Part shown: piece after piece, positions 16,035 through 24,166 of the stretch | Position numbering within the stretch: position 1 is the stretch's first letter | Layout: every line of letters starts with the position of its first letter | DNA from: Belnapia sp. F-4-1 | Lineage (GTDB): Bacteria; Pseudomonadota; Alphaproteobacteria; Acetobacterales; Acetobacteraceae | Direction of reading: 5' to 3' | DNA length: 64,000 nucleotides | Assembly: GCF_000802185.1 (NCBI RefSeq) | Contig: NZ_KN676113.1 | Coordinates: 3,200,856-3,264,855, forward strand | Position numbers and translations under genes: made by a program | Notes under the pieces: model-generated | Database searches by the model: none | Seen by the model: only the letters and a program-made list of their open reading frames with translations | What the model was told of the DNA's origin: nothing

Positions 16035-17270
16035 TCAGTCGCCCGCGGCCGCCCGCTTGACCATCTCCGCCGCCGCGCGGGTCCTGGCAGTGCGCGTCGC
16101 CGCGCGAAGAGCGGTCTCCATGAGTCCACGCATCTCGGACCAGGTGCGATCCCAGGAAATCTGCGCGAGGCGCCTGTCCACCTGCTTCAGCCAGGGCGCG
16201 CGGGGACGCGCGAGCATCATGTCGAGGGCACGGGCAAAGCCTTCGGCATCATCGGCGATCTCGACCAGGCCCGCGCTGCCATCCGGCTTCGGGCCCCAGT
16301 CGCGCACCACGTCGGTGATCGGCGTGGACACCACGGGGAGGCCCGCGGCCAGGAATTCCGGCGTCTTGGTCGGGCTGATGAAGCGGGTGCTCTCGTTCCG
16401 GGCGAAGGGCATGAAGCCTGCATCCCAGGCGCCGAGATAGCCCGGCAGCTGCTTGTAGTCGCGACCGCCGACCCACTGGATGTTCGGCAGACGGGGCAGC
16501 TCGGCCGGGTCGATCTTCACCACCGGGCCGATCATGACGAAGGACCAATCGGGCCGGAGCGCGGCGAGTTCCCCGACCAGGGCAGGGTTCATCCGCTCGT
16601 CGATCACGCCGAAGAAGCCGATGCGCGGGCGGGCCAGCCCGGCCATGTCGGCCGGCTCGGCAGCGCCGTTGCGCGCGGCGGCGAAATGGGCGGTGTCGAT
16701 CGAAGAGGGGAAGCAGGAGACGCGGGCATGGCGGTTGCGCTTCGCCTCGTAAAGGCTGCGGCCGCCGGTGAAGACCAGGTCGGCGCGGTTCAGCAGCGCC
16801 TGCTCCAGCTCCAGCATCCGGGGCGGGGCGCCCCGGAAGGCGGAAAGCTCGTCCATGCAGTCATAAACGGTGATGTCCGGTCGCAGGTGGGCGGAGAATT
16901 CCAGCGCCATCGGGGTGTAGTACCAGGCGATCATCGGCCGGCCGGCCTCGGGCGCCAGCAGGTCGTTCAGCATGCTGCGCTGGGCGGCGATGGCGGCGGC
17001 GGCCGGGATGCCTTCCGGCAACAGGGGGACCGCGACGGTGACGCCTTCGGGCGTCCGGTGCAGGTCGAGGCGCGGGGTGACGCCCGGCTGGTAGAGCGGC
17101 TCCTCAAGGAAGATCACGTCATAAGTCTGGGCGGCCCGCGTCAGCAGGTGCTGCGGCCGCTGGAAAACGAAATTCCAACGAAGGTGGGAGAGGCAGAGCA
17201 GCAGCGTCGACGGCATCGGGCGCGCGGTGGCCACGCGCGGGGCAGCGCTGCCCGGCAGGACATCGGTCAT
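16035..17270 (-). CDS. Glycosyltransferase
   Basis: A 411-residue GT-B type glycosyltransferase. The N-terminus contains HLRWNFVFQRPQHLLTR, a signature of a group that occurs in capsule/exopolysaccharide loci; the acceptor/donor domain contains IGFFGVIDERM, WVGGRDYKQLPGYL and SPTKTPEFLAAGLPVVST, which matches the nucleotide-sugar binding region of GT4-like enzymes. It should transfer a sugar in the cytosol. No other polysaccharide genes are adjacent. The start ATG at 17270 follows a short purine-rich stretch. The 177 bases upstream contain no other gene. Confidence 0.85.
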   Translation of the reverse strand: MTDVLPGSAAPRVATARPMPSTLLLCLSHLRWNFVFQRPQHLLTRAAQTYDVIFLEEPLYQPGVTPRLDLHRTPEGVTVAVPLLPEGIPAAAAIAAQRSMLNDLLAPEAGRPMIAWYYTPMALEFSAHLRPDITVYDCMDELSAFRGAPPRMLELEQALLNRADLVFTGGRSLYEAKRNRHARVSCFPSSIDTAHFAAARNGAAEPADMAGLARPRIGFFGVIDERMNPALVGELAALRPDWSFVMIGPVVKIDPAELPRLPNIQWVGGRDYKQLPGYLGAWDAGFMPFARNESTRFISPTKTPEFLAAGLPVVSTPITDVVRDWGPKPDGSAGLVEIADDAEGFARALDMMLARPRAPWLKQVDRRLAQISWDRTWSEMRGLMETALRAATRTARTRAAAEMVKRAAAGD

Positions 17271-17447
17271 GGGGGGTCCCTTCAATTGCAGTCGCCGTGA
17301 GATCACCAACGGGAACCCGCCGGTGGAGTCCGAACCAAGCTGCAAGCCGCGGGTTATGCGGTTTGAGCCTATGGATCGGTTATGGCATTGCAACGCAGCG
17401 AAGCGGCTGGAGGTTCCCGTCGGGAAACCTGGCCCATGCGCAACGGT

Positions 17448-18155
17448 TCAACCCGGTTCCGCCACTTTGTCGCCGTAATTGCAATGGGTTGCGGCCGGGC
17501 AGCGCCAGCATTCGGGGCGCCTCGCCTTGCAGATGTAGCGGCCGTGCAAAATCAACCAGTGATGGGCGTCGCGCAGCAGTTCGGGAGGGCATCGCCTGAC
17601 CAGCCCATCCTCCACCTCGCGCGGCGTCTTGCCGGGAGCGAGGCCGGTGCGGTTGCCGAGGCGGAAGATGTGGGTGTCGACTGCCATGGTGCTTTCGCCG
17701 AAGGCGACGTTGAGGACGACATTCGCCGTCTTGCGACCGACGCCGGGCAGCGCCTCGAGCGCGGCGCGGTCGGTGGGAACCTCGCCGCCATGGCGCTCGA
17801 CCAGCAGGCTGGAGAGGGCCGCGACATTCTTCGCCTTGCCCTGCCAAAGGCCAATAGTGCGGATGAAGGGGGCGATGCCCTCGGCGCCGAGGGCGGCCAT
17901 CTCGGCCGGGCCAGGGGCGGCGGCGAAGAGCGCGGGGGTGCATCGGTTGACCGCGGCATCGGTCGTCTGGGCTGAAAGGACGACGGCAACCAGCAGGGTG
18001 AAGGGCGTGGCGTAGAGCAGCTCCGTTTCCGGCGTCGGGTTGTGCATGGCCAGCGCGCGGAGGAAGTCGCCGGCCTGGGCGGCCGACATGCGGCGGGCGC
18101 GGCGGGGCTGGGTGGCGGTGCCGTGGAGCGGCGTCCTGATTGCGAGGCGGGGCAT
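17448..18155 (-). CDS. nth: Endonuclease III
   Basis: A 235-residue DNA glycosylase/AP lyase that excises oxidised pyrimidines. The helix-hairpin-helix LPGVGRKTANVVLN carries the catalytic Lys, the catalytic Asp is in MAVDTHIFR, and the C-terminal [4Fe-4S] ligands follow C-x6-C-x2-C-x5-C (CKARRPECWRCPAATHC). Length fits the family; an internal start at 18089 (MSAAQAG) is equally possible. It diverges from the DUF2244 gene, an arrangement I recall from other Rhodospirillales. Confidence 0.95.
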   Translation of the reverse strand: MPRLAIRTPLHGTATQPRRARRMSAAQAGDFLRALAMHNPTPETELLYATPFTLLVAVVLSAQTTDAAVNRCTPALFAAAPGPAEMAALGAEGIAPFIRTIGLWQGKAKNVAALSSLLVERHGGEVPTDRAALEALPGVGRKTANVVLNVAFGESTMAVDTHIFRLGNRTGLAPGKTPREVEDGLVRRCPPELLRDAHHWLILHGRYICKARRPECWRCPAATHCNYGDKVAEPG

Positions 18156-18211
18156 CGGGGGCGATTCAATCCATGGCAGTCTGCACGGGCCATCCCATCT
18201 TCGTGGACGTT

Positions 18212-18763
18212 ATGCCAGCCCCGCCCGACAGCGCACCACAGCCCGTCCTGTTCGAGGCCATCTGTACCCCGGCGCGCAGCCTCGGGCGGCGCGGGATGCG
18301 CGTGCTGAGCGTCGCCCTGCTCGGGCTCTCGGCGGCCACGGGGGGGCTGTTCCTGGCGCTCGGGGCTTGGCCGATCCTGGGTTTTACCGGGATCGAGGCG
18401 CTGCTCGTGCTCGGGCTGATGACCATGCATCGGCGCTGGAGCGCCCGGGCGATGGAGGTGTTGGTCCTCACCGGAGAGCGGCTGACCATCCACCGCACCG
18501 ACGGGCGCGGGCGGCGGGAGGAGATCTCCATCGACCCTTATTGGGCGCGGCTGCGGTTGGAGGAGCGGCCGGGGCGTGTCAGCCTGCTGGTGCTGCGGCA
18601 GCGCGGCAGCGAGGTGGAGATCGGCCGTCTGCTGGGCGATGAGCAGAAGCGGAGCCTGGCCGGCGCCCTCGATCAGGCGTTGCGGCGGCTACGGGAGCCG
18701 GTCTTCGACAACCCGCAGCTGCGCGATCAAGAGGGCGCTATTCGGCCGGGGTCAGGCTCTTGA
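18212..18763 (+). CDS. DUF2244 family membrane protein
   Basis: A 183-residue protein with a short Pro-rich N-terminus, the motif PVLFEAICTPARSLGRRG, two predicted membrane helices (RVLSVALLGLSAATGGLFLA and WPILGFTGIEALLVLGLMTM), then a soluble domain that begins RRWSARAMEVLVLT and ends with a basic helix (ALDQALRRLREPVF). The pattern matches DUF2244; its molecular role is unknown. The start at 18212 is chosen to fit family N-termini, though in-frame codons at 18173 and 18140 exist. Its end overlaps the convergent XRE regulator by 26 bases. Confidence 0.78.
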   Translation: MPAPPDSAPQPVLFEAICTPARSLGRRGMRVLSVALLGLSAATGGLFLALGAWPILGFTGIEALLVLGLMTMHRRWSARAMEVLVLTGERLTIHRTDGRGRREEISIDPYWARLRLEERPGRVSLLVLRQRGSEVEIGRLLGDEQKRSLAGALDQALRRLREPVFDNPQLRDQEGAIRPGSGS

Positions 18764-19187
18764 TGAGGTCGAAAACGCGCTTGCGGACCGAGGGATCGGT
18801 GATGCGGTAATAGGCGCGCACCAGCTCCAGCGTCTCGCGCCGATGGAGGGTATCGTCCTCGAAGGCGTCCTGGCTGTCGGCAAAGCCCATGGCGCGGCGG
18901 ACGCCGTTCATCGAGCCGCCGACGGCATCGGGCATGTCGTCGAAGAAGAAGCCGATCGGCACGTCGAGGACGCGGGCGAGGTCGAAGAGGCGGCTGGCGC
19001 CGATGCGGTTCACGCCGCGCTCGTATTTCTGCACCTGCTGGAAGGTAAGGCCGAGCGCCTCGCCGAGCTTCTCCTGGCTCATGCCGAGCAGGGTGCGGCG
19101 CAGGCGGACCCGTGTGCCGACATGCACGTCGATCGGGCTTGGGCGGGGCTCACGCGCGATGCGGTCCAGGGGTTCGTCGCTCGGCAT
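18738..19187 (-). CDS. XRE-family transcriptional regulator
   Basis: A 149-residue regulator with a Cro/C1-type helix-turn-helix (RLRRTLLGMSQEKLGEALGL, followed by TFQQVQKYERGVNR) near residues 27-62. The C-terminal domain includes PIGFFFDDMPDAV and ends with LELVRAYYRITDPSVRKRV, matching the C-terminal motif of the regulator at 2591-3034. The QQVQKYERGVNRIGA helix is typical of alphaproteobacterial regulators that control development or stress genes. Start ATG 19187 has ACAGGA just upstream. Targets are unknown. Confidence 0.88.
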   Translation of the reverse strand: MPSDEPLDRIAREPRPSPIDVHVGTRVRLRRTLLGMSQEKLGEALGLTFQQVQKYERGVNRIGASRLFDLARVLDVPIGFFFDDMPDAVGGSMNGVRRAMGFADSQDAFEDDTLHRRETLELVRAYYRITDPSVRKRVFDLIKSLTPAE

Positions 19188-19337
19188 TCCTGTCTCATCC
19201 CAATCCGAGGCGCCGGTCGTCCGGCAGCCCAAGGCTGCGGCCCAGGCACGGGCTGCACCAGCAGCGGCCGTTCCTTAATGACTCTTTTACGCGCAGCGTC
19301 GGGGAGCGTCAATACTTTCGAGATTTCTCAATAAAGA

Positions 19338-20891
19338 TCACGCTCGCGGCGCGGGCGTCGAGACCGTATGGGATACAACCCTGGGCCGCAAACCCCAGGC
19401 CAGACCCAGGACGAGCAGGGCGAGGGCGAGGGGAATCGCCAGCCCGAAGCGGGCGAAGGGCGGCGGCGCATCGGGCCCCGGGAGCGCGACCTCCGCGGTA
19501 CCCATGCTGCCGAGCGGGATTGCCACCAGACGCCGTCCGCGCGAATCGAAGAGGGCGGAGATGCCGGTCTGCGCCGCACGGGCAAGCGGCAGGCCCTCCT
19601 CCACCGCGCGCAGCCGCGCGGCGGCGAGGTGCTGCCAAGGCCCGGTGGAGATGCCGAACCAGCCGTCATTGGTGATGTTGACCAGCCAGTCCGGCCGCGG
19701 CGCGGGAGTGACCGCGGCGGGGAAGATCACTTCGTAGCAGATCAGCGCGCCGAAGGACGGCAGGCCGGGCGGCGCCAGGCGCTGCGGGCCGGGGCCGGCG
19801 GTGAAGTCCATCCCCCCCGTCACCAAGCGGATCGGCAGCAGGCCGGAAAGCGGCATGTACTCGCCGAAGGGGACGAGGTGGGACTTGTCGTAGATCGCCT
19901 CCACCCGGCCTTCCGAATCGAGGGCGACGAGGCTGTTGAAGACGCGCTGCAGCTGCCCGTCCGGCGACCACTCGCCGCGCACCGTGCCGGCGAGGAGCGT
20001 CGCGCCGGGCGGGAGGGCGGCGGCGGCCAGGCGCTGCACCTCCGGATCCTGAGCGAGAAGGAAGGGGCTGGCGGTTTCCGGCCAGATCACCACCAGCTTG
20101 CTCCCGGGAGTGGCGTGCGACGCGGCCTCCGCGGTCAACTGCAGGTAGCGCTGGAAATTGGGCATCCGTTGTTCGGGACGCCACTTCACCTCCTGCTGGA
20201 TGTTGCCCTGCACTAGCAAAAGTTGCACCCCGGGGGCCGGCGGCTCTGGCTGCGCGAGGCGCCAGGCGCCGAATCCGGCCAGCGCGGCGAGCACGGCCGC
20301 CGCCCCGGCCCAGGGCCGCCAGCCCGGCAGCAGCGGAAGGGCGGCCAGCAGCATCGTCAGCAACGAGAGGCCATGGACGCCGATCAGCGCCGCCGGCTGG
20401 ATCGGCAGGGCGGCGAAGGCCCAGACCGTGCCCATCAGGTTCCAGGGGAAACCGGTGAGGAGGAAGCCCCGGGCGAGCTCCGCCAGCACCCAGGCGCCGG
20501 CGAAGCCGAGCAGCCTCGGCCACCCCGCCGGCAGCGCACGGGCGACCAGCACCGGCGGCAGCACGAACAGGGCGAGCGGAATGGCGATGGCCGGCGCCGC
20601 CAGCGGCACGAGCCACCAGAAATCCGCCACGTCGGTCAGGATGGCATGGGTGACCCAGTAGATGCCGGCGAGGCCATGGCCCCAGCCCCAGGCGAAGCCG
20701 AGCCAGGCGGCGCGCCGGCCGCTCGGCGCCGCCACGACCAGGGCCAGCAGGCCGGGGATGCCGATCAGCAGCACCGGCACGGCATGCACGGGCGGCAGGG
20801 CGAGGGCAGAGAGCAGCCCGAGGCTAAAGGCCGCCGCCAGCTGCCGCCGCCAGGGGAACGCGACGAGGTGCGCGAGAAAGGATGTAAGCAC
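19338..20891 (-). CDS. lnt: Apolipoprotein N-acyltransferase
   Basis: A 517-residue inner-membrane enzyme that adds the third acyl chain to lipoproteins. The N-terminal half has about six hydrophobic helices (from QLAAAFSLGLLSALALPPVH). The periplasmic nitrilase-like domain shows the Glu-Lys-Cys triad: Glu in WPETASPF, Lys in YDKSHLVPFGEY, Cys in LICYEVIFP. A C-terminal helix (RFGLAIPLALALLVLGLAWG) anchors the end. The gene serves the many lipoproteins encoded nearby. It follows the XRE gene on the same strand with 150 bases of gap, which likely carries the XRE promoter. Confidence 0.96.
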   Translation of the reverse strand: MLTSFLAHLVAFPWRRQLAAAFSLGLLSALALPPVHAVPVLLIGIPGLLALVVAAPSGRRAAWLGFAWGWGHGLAGIYWVTHAILTDVADFWWLVPLAAPAIAIPLALFVLPPVLVARALPAGWPRLLGFAGAWVLAELARGFLLTGFPWNLMGTVWAFAALPIQPAALIGVHGLSLLTMLLAALPLLPGWRPWAGAAAVLAALAGFGAWRLAQPEPPAPGVQLLLVQGNIQQEVKWRPEQRMPNFQRYLQLTAEAASHATPGSKLVVIWPETASPFLLAQDPEVQRLAAAALPPGATLLAGTVRGEWSPDGQLQRVFNSLVALDSEGRVEAIYDKSHLVPFGEYMPLSGLLPIRLVTGGMDFTAGPGPQRLAPPGLPSFGALICYEVIFPAAVTPAPRPDWLVNITNDGWFGISTGPWQHLAAARLRAVEEGLPLARAAQTGISALFDSRGRRLVAIPLGSMGTAEVALPGPDAPPPFARFGLAIPLALALLVLGLAWGLRPRVVSHTVSTPAPRA

Positions 20892-20940
20892 CGTCGCAGC
20901 TAGACCGCCTCGGGCGGCCAGGGCAAGCGGCAGGCTCGTG

Positions 20941-21516
20941 TCAGCCGAAGGGTTCGACCGCGACGACGCGCCAGCGCGGCGGCAAGTATTCCTGGAGGGC
21001 GAGGGACAGCACTACTCCGTAGCCGGGCTGGCTGGTGGAGGCGAGCACCAGCCGCGCCGTGGCGAGGCCCGTGGTTTCGATCGCGGGGTCGGGCCAGCCC
21101 GGCCCGACCCGTGCCTGGACCAGTGCCGCCAAGCCTTCCGGCGTCGCCCGGTGCTGCTGCACGCTGCGGCTGAGGCTGGCGAGGAAGGCGATGTCCGGCC
21201 CCGCCCGCGGCGGAGCAGCGTGTCGAAGTGCCTCCCAGTCCACCAGGGCGGTGAGGCTGGCCCGGTCCGCAGCGCGGAGGGCCACCGCCACCTCCCGCGC
21301 CGCTTGGCGTGGGGCGGCAAAAGCAGTGGCCGCCATGGCGAGCAGGGCGAGGATGGTCATGAGCACCAACAGGACGCGCCCATTGCGCCGCCGGGCGCGA
21401 GTTGGCGCCAGCGCCTGGCGCCGCGTGGGATGATGAACGGCGTCGTAGCCGGCCCAGACTTCGTCCCAGAGATCATCATGGGCGCTTGACCGCGCGTCGA
21501 AACCCGAGCGCATCAT
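20941..21516 (-). CDS. DUF2939-like membrane-anchored protein
   Basis: A 191-residue protein with a cytoplasmic N-terminus rich in Asp/Trp (DDLWDEVWAGYDAVHH), a single membrane helix (VLLVLMTILALLAMAATAFA), and a periplasmic domain containing VALRAADRASLTALVDWEALR, which resembles DUF2939 (a helical module in which a small number of residues precede VDF/VDW-xx-LR). Function is unknown. Start 21516 is preceded by GGAGGTGGGTC. The 158-base gap to the divergent lipoprotein gene probably contains both promoters. Confidence 0.65.
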   Translation of the reverse strand: MMRSGFDARSSAHDDLWDEVWAGYDAVHHPTRRQALAPTRARRRNGRVLLVLMTILALLAMAATAFAAPRQAAREVAVALRAADRASLTALVDWEALRHAAPPRAGPDIAFLASLSRSVQQHRATPEGLAALVQARVGPGWPDPAIETTGLATARLVLASTSQPGYGVVLSLALQEYLPPRWRVVAVEPFG

Positions 21517-21674
21517 GACCCACCTCCGGCGAGGACGGCTGAGAGGAAACATCGCCTTTCTAGAGATCGTCCCACTATCGTCTCCGCAGTCTCAATAAAT
21601 GGGATTTTGTCTCGTCGGACTGAACGATTGGTTAAAGCGTGCTGCCGCGCTCCAGACAGGCCAGGACCTTCCGC

Positions 21675-22334
21675 ATGAGCCTTTCCCCCGGCAAAGCCCT
21701 GCCGCTGCTCGCCCTGGCGCTGCTGGGCTGCAAGACGCCGACGCCGCAGGCCGAGAAGGACTGGATCTTCGCCTGTCCGGAGCCCGAAAGCCGCGTCACC
21801 GAGGATGACGGCCGTAGCCTTACCTTTACCGGGACGGACCCGGCGGATCCCTCGGTCTGCACCGCGCGCACGGCGAGCGATGGGGCAGTGCGGCTGATCT
21901 GGGGCATGGTCGAGGACGCCAGCAGCGAGGGGCATGGCCACCCGGCGGGGATGCAGAGCCTCTTCCCGGCGAAGACGGGAGCGAATGCGAGCTACACCGC
22001 GACCGTCTCCTATCCCGGCAGCGGCATCCAATACCCCTTTGAGACGCGCTGGCGGGTCGTCGGCTTCGAGAAGCTCGAGGGGCCAGCGGGACGCTTCGAC
22101 ACGGTGGTGCTGGAGCGGATGGCGAACGGCACCGGCGCCAATGCGCAGCAGAGCTTCACCGTGCGTTACTGGCTGGAGGGCGTTTCCGGCATCCTGCTGC
22201 AGCGGAAGGTGACGCTCGGGCGGGGGGCGACGAGCCTGTTGCGGGACATGCGGGCGACCGCCTTCAGCCCGCCCCCGCCGCCGCCCCGCCAGCCGCCCCC
22301 GGCAGGGGCGCCATCCGGCCCACCGTCAGGTTGA
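21675..22334 (+). CDS. Lipoprotein of unknown function
   Basis: A 219-residue lipoprotein: hydrophobic signal (ALPLLALALLGC, lipobox Cys about residue 19), then a beta-rich domain with two cysteines (IFACPEPES, PSVCTARTA), and a Pro-rich C-terminus (PPPPPPRQPPPAGAPSGPPS). The run SGIQYPFETRWRVVGFEKLE suggests a small extracellular beta-sandwich. No family recognised. It precedes folE by 93 bases on the same strand but looks functionally unrelated. Confidence 0.7.
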   Translation: MSLSPGKALPLLALALLGCKTPTPQAEKDWIFACPEPESRVTEDDGRSLTFTGTDPADPSVCTARTASDGAVRLIWGMVEDASSEGHGHPAGMQSLFPAKTGANASYTATVSYPGSGIQYPFETRWRVVGFEKLEGPAGRFDTVVLERMANGTGANAQQSFTVRYWLEGVSGILLQRKVTLGRGATSLLRDMRATAFSPPPPPPRQPPPAGAPSGPPSG

Positions 22335-22427
22335 TAAAGGCATTTCGAACCATTGCAGTCCCGCAAGGCGGGCCCATCTCCGAGCGCGTAGCTGGGTCAT
22401 CACCTACGAGCCTTGGGAAACCGCATC

Positions 22428-23066
22428 GTGAACATCCAGACGCCGAATCACATCATCGACGCCAAGGCTTCGCTGGAGGGCCGGCCGAGCAGGGAGGAGG
22501 CGGAGGCCGCCGTCCGCACCCTGCTGCGCTGGACTGGCGACGACCCGGACCGCGAGGGACTGGTCGATACCCCGGCTCGCGTCGCTCGCGCCTATGAGGA
22601 ATTCTTCGCCGGCTACGCCGTCGACCCGGTGGAGTTGCTTGCCCGCTCCTTCGAGGAGACGGACGGCTACGACGAGATGGTGGTGCTACGCGACATCCGC
22701 ATCGAGAGCCATTGCGAGCACCACATGGTCCCAATCATCGGCCGGGCGCATATCGCCTACCTGCCGGCGGGGCGCGTGGTCGGCATCAGCAAGCTGGCGC
22801 GGGTGCTGGAAGTCTATGCCAAACGGCTGCAGATCCAAGAGAAGCTGACCGCGCAGGTGGCCAACTGCATCAACGACGTGCTGAAGCCGAAGGGCGTCGC
22901 CGTGGTGGTGGAGGCGGCGCACCAGTGCATGACGACCCGCGGCATCCACAAGCCGGGCGTCACCATGGTGACGAGCCGGATGCTCGGGGCCTTCCGCGAC
23001 GATGCCTCCACCCGCCGAGAGTTCCTGGCGATGATCGGCGGGCCGCGCGTCTCCGCCGAGGGCTAG
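22428..23066 (+). CDS. folE: GTP cyclohydrolase I
   Basis: A 212-residue enzyme (217 if a TTG start at 22413 is used) that converts GTP to dihydroneopterin triphosphate for folate and related pathways. The zinc and catalytic residues are visible in [13 protein letters not shown] and [15 protein letters not shown]; other conserved segments are [14 protein letters not shown] and [19 protein letters not shown]-like [19 protein letters not shown]. The GTG at 22428 has GGGAA 7 bases upstream and is preferred. The TAG stop is the first copy-boundary CTAG of palindromic repeat copy 2. Confidence 0.95.
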   Translation: MNIQTPNHIIDAKASLEGRPSREEAEAAVRTLLRWTGDDPDREGLVDTPARVARAYEEFFAGYAVDPVELLARSFEETDGYDEMVVLRDIRIESHCEHHMVPIIGRAHIAYLPAGRVVGISKLARVLEVYAKRLQIQEKLTAQVANCINDVLKPKGVAVVVEAAHQCMTTRGIHKPGVTMVTSRMLGAFRDDASTRREFLAMIGGPRVSAEG

Positions 23067-23170
23067 GGCGGTTTCCGTTCGCACTGGCTCATGGAGCCCG
23101 CTCTAATCTATTGATTTGCGGGCAAATTACTCCAGTCAGATGAATTCCATCTGATTGGAGCTTGCTCTAG
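23063..23170. repeat. CTAG-bounded palindromic repeat, copy 2
   Basis: A 108-base element, about 80 percent identical to copy 1 at 10478-10583, starting and ending with CTAG. The second hairpin (CTCCAGTCAGATG with CATCTGATTGGAG, 23130-23160) differs from copy 1 at paired positions but still pairs through a G-T wobble. The left CTAG contains the folE stop and the right CTAG the stop of the minus-strand lipoprotein gene 23167-23454. The first hairpin is weaker than in copy 1. Confidence 0.8.
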
Positions 23171-23454
23171 CGGCAGTCGCGCCGGGCGTAGCGCTCAGCG
23201 CGTGCGGCGCGGCCCATGTCGCGGCCACGGCCGGTGGTCGAGGCGACGGCGGCCGCATCCTGCGCCTCGCCCACCGCTTCGGCGCAATAGGGATCGACCG
23301 GAGCCTGGGTCGCATAGCCGGTAGGCGGCAGCGGCGCGGCGTAGGATGGAGCCTGCGAATAGACCGCCGGCGGCGGCTGTTGCTCGCTGACTGGGACGCG
23401 GACCATGCAGGCGGTGAGGGACAGGGCGGCGAGGGGCAGGACGAGGCTTCTCAT
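23167..23454 (-). CDS. Small lipoprotein
   Basis: A 95-residue lipoprotein with signal LVLPLAALSLTAC (Cys16), a Pro/Tyr/Gln-rich linker (QQPPPAVYSQAPSYAAPLPP), two cysteines (DPYCAEAV and terminal RRDCR) and an Arg-rich end (RGRDMGRAARAERYARR). Function unknown; the basic tail may contact envelope polymers. It is the last of a run of minus-strand genes beginning at argD. The stop codon sits in the repeat's CTAG. Confidence 0.7.
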   Translation of the reverse strand: MRSLVLPLAALSLTACMVRVPVSEQQPPPAVYSQAPSYAAPLPPTGYATQAPVDPYCAEAVGEAQDAAAVASTTGRGRDMGRAARAERYARRDCR

Positions 23455-23498
23455 GCTGCCCCATCGCGTGACAAGGTGGAAGGTTCCGCCTCCGGCGC

Positions 23499-24125
23499 TC
23501 AGGGCAGGGTCTCACGCCTCGGGGCGGATCCGGGCGCGAGATCCTCGACGCCCACCTGGCCGGGGCCGGGCGCCGCCATGCCGCCATCCGCATCGGAGGC
23601 GATCGGCGAGATCCAGTCCTTCAGCGCGCGCCGAAGCTGGAATTCAAACTCCACATTGAGGTCGTCCATCGCGCGGCGCAGCAGGGCCTCGGGCGCGTTC
23701 GGCCGCTTGGCTTCCGGCCCGCTGACCGAGCGGGTGACCGCCGCCTCGGCGAAGCCGACCCGGCTGCCGAGGCCGGAGAGGATCTCCAGCCGGCAGCCGA
23801 GAAGGCATGTGAGCGCGTCCTGGCTTTGGATCACCTGCGCCTGGCTGACGGTGAAGCGGGCCTGGCCGGTGGTACCGGTAGCGATCAGCCGGTCGCGGGC
23901 CATGATCCGCACCGCCTCCGGCGCCGAGGGGGTGAGCCGGGCGCCGACATCGCCGGGCACCGGGGACGGCGCCTCCTCGGCGATATCGATGCCGGTGACG
24001 TTCAGCGGCAGCGGCGAGAGGTATTTGTAGCCGAGCGGACCGGATGGCAGCGGCACCGGCTCCGGCCGGCCCGCGCAGGCGGCGGCGAGCAGGGGGAGCA
24101 GCAGGATGCTGCGCCGGTCGGGCAT
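23499..24125 (-). CDS. Lipoprotein of unknown function
   Basis: A 208-residue lipoprotein: RRSILLLPLLAAAC signal, then GYKYLSPLPLNVTGIDI, a motif in an uncharacterised alphaproteobacterial periplasmic family that I recognise only loosely. Two cysteines occur in LTCLLGCRLEIL. The middle is alpha-beta (ARFTVSQAQVIQSQ, EFEFQLRRALKDWI). Start 24125 has GGAGGTC upstream. It lies 41 bases after hslO on the same strand. Function is unknown; co-location with hslO and argDF gives no specific hint. Confidence 0.7.
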   Translation of the reverse strand: MPDRRSILLLPLLAAACAGRPEPVPLPSGPLGYKYLSPLPLNVTGIDIAEEAPSPVPGDVGARLTPSAPEAVRIMARDRLIATGTTGQARFTVSQAQVIQSQDALTCLLGCRLEILSGLGSRVGFAEAAVTRSVSGPEAKRPNAPEALLRRAMDDLNVEFEFQLRRALKDWISPIASDADGGMAAPGPGQVGVEDLAPGSAPRRETLP

Positions 24126-24166
24126 CGGGGGACCTCCAGCCGAATGGACACCATGGGTGGTACGGC

